Shown here piece after piece: positions 1 to 7,900 of a stretch of 64,000 bases of DNA. Position 1 is the stretch's first letter; each line of letters begins with the position of its first letter. Location of the stretch: positions 1-64,000 of the forward strand of contig JARGOP010000011.1 in NCBI GenBank assembly GCA_029233965.1, in the 5' to 3' direction. Source of the stretch: Verrucomicrobiales bacterium (GTDB lineage Bacteria > Verrucomicrobiota > Verrucomicrobiia > Verrucomicrobiales > DEV007). The notes beneath the pieces were generated by a model, which had not been told where the DNA came from, did no database searches, and saw nothing but the letters and a program-made list of their open reading frames with translations. Position numbers and translations under genes: made by a program.

Positions 1-1
1 C

Positions 2-58
2 GGAGACGGTTTGTGGAGGGACGACGTCCCCGTCGTCCGCGGTGCAGCGGTCGGCTGA
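2..58 (+). CDS. possible C-terminal end of an upstream gene (partial)
   Basis: The first bases are open in frame 2 up to a TGA at 56-58, giving about 18 residues ending in VVRGAAVG. A stop 22 bases before the exbD start would suit the end of the preceding gene of an ExbB/ExbD operon. Frame 1 is also open until 81 and would overlap the exbD ATG, so the frame is not settled. No family can be recognised from so short a tail. Confidence 0.25.
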   Translation, partial: GDGLWRDDVPVVRGAAVG

Positions 59-80
59 AAAATAAGAAAACGGGAATTTG

Positions 81-524
81 ATGAGGAGAGTTCGAAAGCG
101 ACGCAACACTACGGTGGAGATGCAGATGGGACCGATGATTGACATGGTCTTTCTCCTGCTTGTCTTTTTCATGGTCTCGGCAAAACCGATCACGCCCGAA
201 AGTGATATCCCGATGGGGCTTCCCGGACAGGTTTCGCAGGAGGAAGCGGTCGATATTCCGGACGAGGCGCGAGTCATTATCGAACCGAACGGGCAGGTTG
301 TGCTCAATGAGCAGCAGCTGGACTCTCCGGGAAGCAGTTCGCTGCCGGAACTGCGGAGTGTTCTCATCCGGTTTCGAACCTCGGCGGAAAATGCGAAAGC
401 GGATGCGCTCGTGACCCTGGCTCCCCACGACACCGTTCCGCACCAGCGGCTTGTCGATGTCTTGAATGCCTGTGCCGAAGCCGGAATCACAGGAGTCACC
501 CTGGCAGGAGCGAATGATGAGTGA
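81..524 (+). CDS. ExbD/TolR-family biopolymer transport protein
   Basis: A 147-residue inner-membrane protein of the ExbD/TolR family, which with ExbB/TolQ couples proton flow to work across the envelope. A basic N-terminus is followed by one membrane segment at about residues 14-33 (MGPMIDMVFLLLVFFMVS). The Asp in this segment is the proton-carrying residue typical of the family. The rest (residues 40-147) is the expected periplasmic domain. I start at ATG 81; a TTG directly before it at 78 is also open. The stop overlaps the start of the next gene, so the two are probably translationally coupled. The ExbB partner should lie just left of the window. Family assignment is firm; the cargo or energised partner is unknown. 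Confidence 0.9.
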   Translation: MRRVRKRRNTTVEMQMGPMIDMVFLLLVFFMVSAKPITPESDIPMGLPGQVSQEEAVDIPDEARVIIEPNGQVVLNEQQLDSPGSSSLPELRSVLIRFRTSAENAKADALVTLAPHDTVPHQRLVDVLNACAEAGITGVTLAGANDE

Positions 525-1620
525 GGTATCCATCCAACTGAATCCCGATTCGCCGAAGCCGAAGAAGGTGAAAAAGAAAAAGCCGCCGCAGACGCGGGAG
601 GAGGTCGCGAAAGCAAATCGTCGCGCCATGATTGGTTCGATCATCATCGGGTCGATCGCCGTCCATGCCGTGGCGCTGGTTTTGTTCGGACTCTGGACCG
701 TCGCAAAACATTTCAGCCGTCCGGAAGCCCGCTTTGAGATGAAAAAGGTGGTGAAGATCCCGCCGAAAACGCCGGAGCATAAGATGAACGTGGCGAAGCA
801 CGAGGCGATGGCGCCGAAGCCGACCTTCAATGACAAACTGGTGAGCACCCGGCCGATCGATTTTGCGCTCCCGGAAATGCCCGAGGTGAATCTCGATCAG
901 ATGCTGCCGCTCGATCCATCGGAGTTGATCTCCGATCAGGTGAACGGACTCGTGGGCAGTGCTGCCCTGGGCTCCGGTCTCGGTCAGGGCTTGTCAGGTG
1001 GCGGGGGAACCGGGGAGGGGATGAGCTTTTTCGGAGTGAAAGCCAACGGCGACCGGATCCTTCTTCTTTTCGATGTTTCGGCCAGCGTCGTGAATAAAGC
1101 GGAGGCCGCCGGAATTCCTCTGGAGCGGATTCAGGAGGAAACGATGAAAATGATTGGAACCTTGCCGATCAGCTCCCGGTTTTCGTTGATCCAGTTCACA
1201 GGAAACTACATGCCCTTCACGGAGGAGTTGATTGCCGCGACGCCGAAAAACAAAGAACTGGCTCAGGAATGGGTCGAGGACAAATGGGTCACGAGCGGAA
1301 GCATGAGTTCGACCACAACGGGGGTCGTGCAGAATTTGACGGGAGTGGTCGGAATTCTGGAGCGCGCCATCCAAATGAGACCGGACGTTATCTTTTTGAT
1401 TTCCGACGCCAGCTTTCAGTGGCGCCCGAATGGAGGCGGCGGTTTCAGCAACATTCCCTACGACGAAATCGAGGATGTCGTTGAGCGCATGGAAGACGAA
1501 CTGCGACAGGAAGTCCCGATCCATTTTATCGCGTTTGAGCCCAAGGACGATGACGCGAGTGAATGGTCGAAGATCGTGCGGAAAACCGGTGGTGAATTCC
1601 GGGAGCTCAAGGAAAAATAG
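517..1620 (+). CDS. membrane-anchored von Willebrand factor A domain protein
   Basis: About 367 residues. A Lys-rich cytoplasmic N-terminus is followed by one membrane segment at about residues 39-62 (IIIGSIAVHAVALVLFGLW), a linker and a Gly-rich hinge near residue 155. The C-terminal half is VWA-like: LLLFDVSASV carries the DxSxS metal-site (MIDAS) pattern, and a second strand reads PDVIFLISDA. Start: ATG 514 and ATG 517 are adjacent; AGGAG at 506-510 is better spaced for 517. The start overlaps the exbD stop. ExbD genes followed by an anchored VWA protein are common in Verrucomicrobia and Planctomycetes. The VWA protein may be the component moved or sensed by the ExbBD motor, but that is inference and its ligand is unknown. 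Confidence 0.8.
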   Translation: MSEVSIQLNPDSPKPKKVKKKKPPQTREEVAKANRRAMIGSIIIGSIAVHAVALVLFGLWTVAKHFSRPEARFEMKKVVKIPPKTPEHKMNVAKHEAMAPKPTFNDKLVSTRPIDFALPEMPEVNLDQMLPLDPSELISDQVNGLVGSAALGSGLGQGLSGGGGTGEGMSFFGVKANGDRILLLFDVSASVVNKAEAAGIPLERIQEETMKMIGTLPISSRFSLIQFTGNYMPFTEELIAATPKNKELAQEWVEDKWVTSGSMSSTTTGVVQNLTGVVGILERAIQMRPDVIFLISDASFQWRPNGGGGFSNIPYDEIEDVVERMEDELRQEVPIHFIAFEPKDDDASEWSKIVRKTGGEFRELKEK

Positions 1621-1948
1621 TGATTCGGTTCTTTGGCAAAGTTCACGGGCGGCGCGATTTTGATTTTCCCCGGAGCAGTGGGGCCCGGGAAGAAAGGATC
1701 TCCAATCGTGCGAACGAGACCTGCCGCGTTATTATCACTGACGTCATTACCCGGGCCGCCTTCGTTCGCGGAGCAGGTGGTGCGATCCTTTCGGAACCAC
1801 GGGGGGGCCGGGGCGGGCGAAGGCTCTCCTCGACAGGTTTCAGAGCTGATCCTCCTATTTTTTCAATAAAAGTATTCAAATCAGGCTTCAAGGAGACCGA
1901 AAGCCGGATTTTTTATAGATTTGAGCGAAAAGAAGCGTATTTTACTCC
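1621..1948 (+). other. intergenic stretch without a supported gene
   Basis: Short overlapping frames exist on both strands here, but none has a ribosome-binding site, a recognisable domain or convincing composition. A weak stem (GGCTCT at about 1830 against AGAGCT at about 1844) lies before a run of T at 1857-1862 and could be a poor terminator for the ExbD-VWA operon. The right part is AT-rich and leads into the promoter at 1949. Confidence 0.5.
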
Positions 1949-1976
1949 TTGAGAAGCATAAAAGTTTTATTAGAAT
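1949..1976 (+). promoter_or_regulatory. sigma70-type promoter for the lipoprotein-tyrA-aroA unit
   Basis: TTGAGA at 1949-1954 and TAGAAT at 1971-1976 are separated by 16 bases in AT-rich DNA. Each hexamer matches the housekeeping consensus at five of six positions. Transcription would begin near 1983, which favours the start of the next gene at 2017 over the ATG at 1990. Confidence 0.5.
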
Positions 1977-2016
1977 CTAACTCTCTTTAATGATTTCCGT
2001 CTTCGCTCCGTTTGAT

Positions 2017-2577
2017 ATGAGACTCATCCTCATTCGTTTTTTTATCCTCTGTGCTCTTCCCCTGATTTCCGGAGTGGCTTGCAAAACCCGCAGCAATGCG
2101 GGAACCATGCCTCCACCGGCTGAGATTCCGCCTTCGGAGTATCCTGTGGGTGAAGACGGACTTCCAGTTCCTCCCGATGCCACCGGGGGTCGCTTCGGTT
2201 ATTCGGGCGATTCCGGCGCTCCGGTGCCACCACCTCCACCAGCGGCCCCGGGTTCACGGGACGTTCGTGATATTCAGCCCGGCGATCCCGTCACGACTGC
2301 TCCGGCTCCTCCGGAGGCACCTGCGGCGCCTAAGCCTCCTAAGCCTCCTACGCCGGGCGGTCCGCCATCGAGTGCACAAATGGAGTTTGCGAACCGCGTT
2401 CCGGGCGATCCTCTCGTGGTCACTCTTCCGGGAAGCAACGCCTCTCTAGGCCCCATTTCGATTGAAAAGTATGATTCTGCCGGCAATCCGACCGGTGAGC
2501 CGTTGAAGCGCGGGACTCAGGTTCAGATTCCGGATCCGAACAATCCCGGTCAGAAAATCTACTTCAAGGTACCCTGA
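2017..2577 (+). CDS. proline-rich lipoprotein of unknown function
   Basis: About 186 residues. Starting at ATG 2017, the protein begins MRLILIRFFILCALPLISG and then VAC, a signal peptide ending in a lipobox with the lipidated Cys near residue 22. An upstream in-frame ATG at 1990 would put nine extra residues ahead of the signal and lies only about seven bases after the predicted transcription start. The mature part is rich in Pro, Gly and Ala, with repeated PPAPPEAP and KPPKPPTP stretches (tandem AAGCCTCCT at about 2331-2348), then a more ordered C-terminus of about 60 residues. It is probably anchored to the outer membrane with an extended Pro-rich stalk. It recalls the lipoprotein at 35331, but without clear homology. 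Its stop overlaps the proposed CTG start of the next gene. Confidence 0.7.
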   Translation: MRLILIRFFILCALPLISGVACKTRSNAGTMPPPAEIPPSEYPVGEDGLPVPPDATGGRFGYSGDSGAPVPPPPPAAPGSRDVRDIQPGDPVTTAPAPPEAPAAPKPPKPPTPGGPPSSAQMEFANRVPGDPLVVTLPGSNASLGPISIEKYDSAGNPTGEPLKRGTQVQIPDPNNPGQKIYFKVP

Positions 2578-3452
2578 GCACCGGTGCCGGAGATTCCTTC
2601 GCGTGCCTGTCCGTTCTCGGGCCGGGGCTCATCGGTGGCTCTGTCTTGAGAGCCGCCCGGGAACATCTCCCGGGGATCAGATTGCAGGCCTGGGCGAGGC
2701 GCGAAGAAGTGCGCGAGCAGCTTCGAGCGGACGAATCCGCGATCGATCTGGTCTGCGGGGAGATCAATGAGGCTGTATCGGGAGCCGATCTGGTTATTCT
2801 GGCGATGCCGACCGGTTTCATGGCGGAGGTTGTTTCTTCGATTGATGACAGGGTTTTACACGAAAGTTCTCTCGTCACCGATGTAGGAAGCGTGAAAGGG
2901 GCCGTCATGGACGATGTCGCGCCGCTTGTGGTCGCGAAGGGCGGCACGTTTTTCGGGAGTCATCCCATGGCGGGCTCGGAAAAAAAAGGGCTCGATTTTG
3001 CGGAGAAGGATCTTTTTCAGGGCGCCACCGTGATTTTGACCCCCTACGAGGGCGCTGAGTCGAGCACGGACAGCGAATCCAGGCTGACGCGCTTCTGGGA
3101 ATCACTGGGAGGCAGGGTGTTCGTCCGGGATGCAGAGACACATGATCGCATTGTCGCGGCGATCAGTCATCTTCCGCACCTTGTCGCCGCGGCTCTGGCC
3201 CGCTCAGTCCTGAGCGATTCCCCGGAAGCCGCGCCCTTCAGCGGAGGTGGTTTCCGTGACACGACGCGCGTTGCCGGCGGTCCGGAAGAGATGTGGTCCG
3301 GCATTCTCGCAGACAATCATGCCGCTGTTTCGCAGCGTCTCGGCAAGCTGATTCAGGATCTTGAAATCTGGAAAGAGGCACTGGATACCCTTGACAGGGA
3401 TCAACTACGCGGCTTTCTGTCCGAGGCCCGTGAGCTGCGCGAGGCTCTTTAA
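2574..3452 (+). CDS. tyrA: prephenate dehydrogenase (TyrA family)
   Basis: About 292 residues. It oxidatively decarboxylates prephenate (or arogenate) on the way to tyrosine. The N-terminal NAD(P)-binding loop is VLGPGLIGGS. Later come HPMAGSEKKG and ISHLPHLVAAAL, both typical of TyrA. The frame opens at 2499, and no ATG, GTG or TTG occurs before the nucleotide-binding loop; the first TTG (2646) lies after it and would delete it. The only plausible starts are CTG codons at 2574 or 2607. CTG 2574 overlaps the upstream TGA as CTGA and has AAGG at 2566-2569, so I choose it. A sequencing error that removed an ATG is possible. The EPSP synthase gene follows after 24 bases, so the two aromatic-pathway genes are probably co-transcribed. 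Confidence 0.85.
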   Translation: MSTGAGDSFACLSVLGPGLIGGSVLRAAREHLPGIRLQAWARREEVREQLRADESAIDLVCGEINEAVSGADLVILAMPTGFMAEVVSSIDDRVLHESSLVTDVGSVKGAVMDDVAPLVVAKGGTFFGSHPMAGSEKKGLDFAEKDLFQGATVILTPYEGAESSTDSESRLTRFWESLGGRVFVRDAETHDRIVAAISHLPHLVAAALARSVLSDSPEAAPFSGGGFRDTTRVAGGPEEMWSGILADNHAAVSQRLGKLIQDLEIWKEALDTLDRDQLRGFLSEARELREAL

Positions 3453-3476
3453 TTTTCCCTTCATTTCACGTACCTG

Positions 3477-4778
3477 ATGGCTGATTTTCGCGTCAAAAAA
3501 GTTAAGGACTTCTCGGCTGAGTTGTCTGTGCCTGGTGATAAGAGTATTTCTCACCGCGCTTTGATGTTTTCGGCCCTTTCCAATGGCCCTTGTGAAATCA
3601 CGGGGTTTCTCGCCAGTGAAGACTGCATTGCGACCCGCACCGCGCTTGAGGCTATGGGGGTGGATGTCGAAGTCCTCGGAGATAATGGCACGCACATTCG
3701 GGTGCACGGGTGCCGTGGAGAATTTCAGGCACCGGAACGGGCCCTCGATTGCGGAAACAGCGGCACGACGATGCGTTTGATGTCAGGTCTTTTATCTGGA
3801 TGTCCCTTTGAGACTCGCCTGATCGGCGATGAGTCTCTCACAAAACGTCCGATGAACCGGGTTGCGTTGCCTCTGGAGAAAATGGGCGCCCGTATCAAGG
3901 GGCAGGGGGATCGCTGCACGGCCCCTCTCACGATTACCGGCCGTGAGAAGCTGACCCCGATTCAGTATCAGTCCCCGGTTGCCAGTGCCCAGATCAAGAG
4001 TGCGATTATGATCGCCGCTTTGAAAGCGGACGGAAAGACGAGTGTGACCGAGCCTCATCCGTCCCGGGATCATACGGAGAGGATGCTGAATTACCTCCTT
4101 GTGAAGAATATTCGCGAGGGAGACACGGTTTCGATCTGGGGCGGGCAAATGCCGGAGTCCCGTGATATCGTCGTCCCGGGTGATATCTCCAGCGCCGCGT
4201 TCTGGATCGTAGCCGCTGCGGCGCGGGACGGAGCGAGACTGCTCATCGATCGCGTCGGACTGAATCCGACGCGCATTGGTATCCTCAGCGTCATGATTCG
4301 GATGGGGGCCCAGATCACAGAGCGGGTCGATGAATCCGGATGTGAGCCGATGGGTTCGATCGAAGTGGTCGGAGGTAAGTTGAAAGCGACCGAGATCGGC
4401 GGGGCTGAAATCCCGACACTCATTGATGAAATTCCAATCCTCGCGGTGGCGGCGGCGCTGGCCGAGGGAACGACAATCATTAAGGATGCTCAGGAACTCC
4501 GGGTGAAGGAGAGCGATCGCATCTCTGCGGTCGCGGAAAACCTGCGCCGCATGGGCGTGCCGGTCGAGGAATTTGCTGACGGCATGGAAATTACCGGCGT
4601 CGGGGAACTTAAAGGAGCGGAGATCAATTCGCTCGGGGATCACCGGATCGCGATGGCGTTTGCGATTGCGGGGCTTTTTGCTGAAGGCGAGACCGTGATC
4701 AAAGGGGTCGAGTGCATCGAGACCTCCTACCCCGGCTTCATTCGCGAGCTGAACCAGCTCCAGACGATGGGAGGGTAG
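3477..4778 (+). CDS. aroA: 3-phosphoshikimate 1-carboxyvinyltransferase (EPSP synthase)
   Basis: 433 residues, normal for the family. It transfers the enolpyruvyl group of phosphoenolpyruvate to shikimate 3-phosphate, the sixth step of the shikimate pathway. Visible motifs are PGDKSISHRA near the N-terminus, CGNSGTTMRL in the PEP site and LTKRPMNR. It also has the short signatures used to define class II enzymes: GDKS, SAQIK, RDHTE and NPTR. Class II enzymes are often less sensitive to glyphosate, but the Gly in NSGTT that favours inhibitor binding is retained here, so sensitivity cannot be predicted. It follows tyrA closely. The ribosome-binding site is weak. Confidence 0.95.
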   Translation: MADFRVKKVKDFSAELSVPGDKSISHRALMFSALSNGPCEITGFLASEDCIATRTALEAMGVDVEVLGDNGTHIRVHGCRGEFQAPERALDCGNSGTTMRLMSGLLSGCPFETRLIGDESLTKRPMNRVALPLEKMGARIKGQGDRCTAPLTITGREKLTPIQYQSPVASAQIKSAIMIAALKADGKTSVTEPHPSRDHTERMLNYLLVKNIREGDTVSIWGGQMPESRDIVVPGDISSAAFWIVAAAARDGARLLIDRVGLNPTRIGILSVMIRMGAQITERVDESGCEPMGSIEVVGGKLKATEIGGAEIPTLIDEIPILAVAAALAEGTTIIKDAQELRVKESDRISAVAENLRRMGVPVEEFADGMEITGVGELKGAEINSLGDHRIAMAFAIAGLFAEGETVIKGVECIETSYPGFIRELNQLQTMGG

Positions 4779-4839
4779 AAGAAAGCAATAATTTGCTTGT
4801 CTCATTTCCGATTTCCTGATGTTTTTGCCTCGGAAGCCC

Positions 4840-4948
4840 CCGAAATGTTGATGTAAATACATTGTATGGGCAGAAAAGTCGTTCAAATGACATTTTACCC
4901 TTGTATTGTCATTGTATTTTGTTCAGTTTACATTGTAAAACATTTCGG
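4840..4948 (+). promoter_or_regulatory. promoter with palindromic CATTGTA repeats before the Verru_Chthon cassette
   Basis: TTGTCA (4906-4911), 17 bases, then TACATT (4929-4934) form a sigma70-like promoter. CATTGTA occurs three times (4860-4866, 4910-4916, 4931-4937). The first copy sits in the palindrome ATACATTGTAT (4857-4867) and the third in TTTACATTGTAAA (4927-4939), which covers the -10 element. An outer inverted repeat CCGAAATGTT (4840-4849) / AACATTTCGG (4939-4948) brackets the region. The arrangement looks like operators for a dimeric repressor; no such regulator gene lies nearby. Confidence 0.45.
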
Positions 4949-4997
4949 TGTCCCTCCTGTGTTTCACCTCCACTGGTAATCTCCACCCCCAAGACGA

Positions 4998-7900
4998 ATG
5001 AAAATTCCTCAAAGGCTCTTTCGACGAGCCACTTCATCCAAGGACAAGCAGGGCGTTGCTCTGGTGACCGTGCTCACCGTGATGGCGCTCACGACGATCC
5101 TGATCCTGACATTTTTCTCCCTTGCGACCAGCGAACATCGCGCTTCCAACACCTATTCGCAGGGATTGCAGGCGCAGCAAGTTGCCGAGCAGGCGGTCAA
5201 TATGGTCATCTCTCAAATCCGGGAGGCGACCACGGTCGATACGAAGAAGCTCTGGGCTTCCCAGCCGGGGGCGATCCGGGTTTTCGAGGGAACCGCGACG
5301 ACAGGGGTTCTCTACAAGCTCTATTCGGACGATAACATGGTCGACTCGGGCGGAACGGAGGCGAGTCAGGATTTTGGCGATCTGGCTCAGTGGGAGAGTC
5401 GGCCGGAGCATTTTGTGGATTTGAATGAACCCGTGATTCGCGGAGAAAAGGTCTATTATCCGATTGTGAACCCTTCAGCCGCGGATTTCCCCAAGTGGCC
5501 GCGTGCGCTGAATGGCAAGACTGAGGGTGTCGAAGGGTTTTCCTACACGGCTCAGGTTCCGGGAGGGGAATTTGGAACCGAAGCGGCGCTCATCGCTCAG
5601 GCATCCGGAGGCCATGTCGCGATGCCGGTGAGATGGCTCTACCAAACCGAGGATGGGAGTGTCGGTATCTTGAACGATGCCCTTGAGTTTATTCCGCTCT
5701 TCGGAGGGCAGAACGCTTCCGAGACAAATCGGATTGTGGCCCGTTTCGCTTTCTGGGCAGATGATGAGACTTCAAAGCTCAATCTGAATACTCATGCCGG
5801 CGGGCTCGCCTGGGATATTCCCAAGGCGGGGGGGGAACTTGATATGGCGTTGGGGAAATTCCAGCCTGCGCAGAAGGAATGGCAGCGATATCCCGGTCAT
5901 CCGGCGACGACCCACCTCATTCCGGCATTGGCTCCGGGAGTGATCGATATTGTCAATGATCGGGATGCGATGGAGATGTTGTTCGAAATCGTTCCGAGAG
6001 TGGTTGGTGGCGGATCTGAATCAGGGACGAGGACGATCAACACGAGGGATCCGAAAGAGGAAAACGGCCTTGTTTCTGATACTGAGCCGCTTTTCCCTTC
6101 GGTGGATGACATGGTGATGCGCTCTGATCGTCAGCCTCACGAGTTTCCGGATGCCAATGGAGAACCTTTGCCTCCGTCTGAGTTGAGCGAGTATCTGGAG
6201 AGGGCCAAGTTCTTTTTGACGACGAGAAGCAGAGCGCCCGAAGTGAATCCGTTGAATCTCCCCAAAGTCGCGATGTGGCCGATTTACAATCGGGAGCGGA
6301 CCGATCCGGAGTACACGAGATATCTGACTGCTTTTGACCGGCTTATCCATTACTGCTCGATCGTGGGGAAAAATGGAAACGAGGATTTTGATTTTATTTT
6401 CCGTCGTGAAGAGGCGGATTCCAAGGATCACGATTACAAGGAAATTCTGAGAAACCAGCAGTTGATTGCCTACCTGGAGTGGGTGCTCGAGCAGCGGGTC
6501 CCCGGGTATGCGCAAAGCTTTCAGCAGAAATACGGCTCCGAGCAGGTTTCCCAGACTTTGGCGCTGATCTTTGATTACATTCGCAGTTCGAATCTTCACG
6601 ATGACACGATCTACGGGGAAAATTTTGAAAGGGCCTTCGAAGAAGATAATACGGGCACTCATCCTACGTTCACCAACCCCAGAGACAAAGCGGAACCCGG
6701 GTTCGGGCACAAAGGGCACGGGCAGGTGACGCCGATTCAGATTGGTGATGTCAAGGGACTGGGCAGGTTCTACTCTCTCGCGAGCGCAGGAGTCCATGTC
6801 GCAGCGGTGGCGGAGAATGCTCAGGACCGTGCTGCAGCTGGTTTGCCGATGTATGCCTACGCGGGCATGTCCAGTTATCGGAACCAGAATAACGAAGACC
6901 CGGACGGAACCGCCTACAGTAATCTCCCTCCGATGCCTAACGGGATCAATCAGAGTGAAAAATCCACCTGGCCTGCCTGGTTGAAGGCTTTACCGGCGGA
7001 AGAAGCCGCTGCCGCCTTTGATCCGGCCAACTGGAACTGGCAACTCATGTTCCTCTCTCCCTCGCTGGATTTGGCTAACAATCTTCAGCGCTGGCGTGTC
7101 CAGAAATTTCAATCAGGGCTTCGCAATGATGCCGGCTACGCGGCCGAATACAAGGCCCCGACAACTGTGCTGCGACTGCAGCCGGGGCAGCGCCTCCTTC
7201 AGGCAGCTATCGTTTTCAACCTCTTCAGTCCCAGTATTGGATGGTCCTCGATCAATCCTGACATGGAGATCCACATCACGAGGGGGGGGAGTTTTTCTTT
7301 CACTTCCGCGGGAGGCGGCGATGGCCAGTTTCTTGCATTTACGAATCAGGCTTCCCGCCCTTCGGGCATCGGGAATGATACTTTTGTGTGGGCCACGAAC
7401 TGGACGAAACCAATGCGAACTTCCGGCGCCCGGGCCTGGGGAGGGTTGCTCTCATTCGGTTATGCAATGACGGCAAGGCAACACAACCAGAGCGGACAGG
7501 CGGGAAGTGCCCGAAGGAATGTCTGGTGGCATCTCCATCAGGACGGTGTCAGTCCTAACTTCATCCAGTGTCGTTACAGTGCTCTCGACCGCGGATATGA
7601 GGGGATTGTCAGCGCGCTCGGAAAAGTCGATCGTGATATCGGGGGGAATGCGGCAAATATCGCCCAGTCCTACCGATACGATTTGGTAACCGCGCCTTTC
7701 CTGGTGCAGGACTCGGTTGCTTTCAGCGGAGGTGATCTTCAGTTCGAAATTTACGACGGGGGGCCGAGATGTGAGGGCTCCGCGGCTGATGACGGGGGCA
7801 ATCCAGATTTGGTTCAGGATATCACCCTGAATTTCGAAAATTTCACCCTTGACGCGCCGTTTATGCCTCAGCCGCGCCAGGGGCATATCAACGAGTTTGG

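Noticed and set aside
3792-4886. Minus-strand open frame of about 364 codons.
   Set aside because: Antisense to aroA, rich in His and Arg as expected for a shadow frame.
4862-5335. Open frame covering the Verru_Chthon promoter region.
   Set aside because: Cys- and Ser-rich unlikely sequence overlapping the start of the cassette A gene in another frame.
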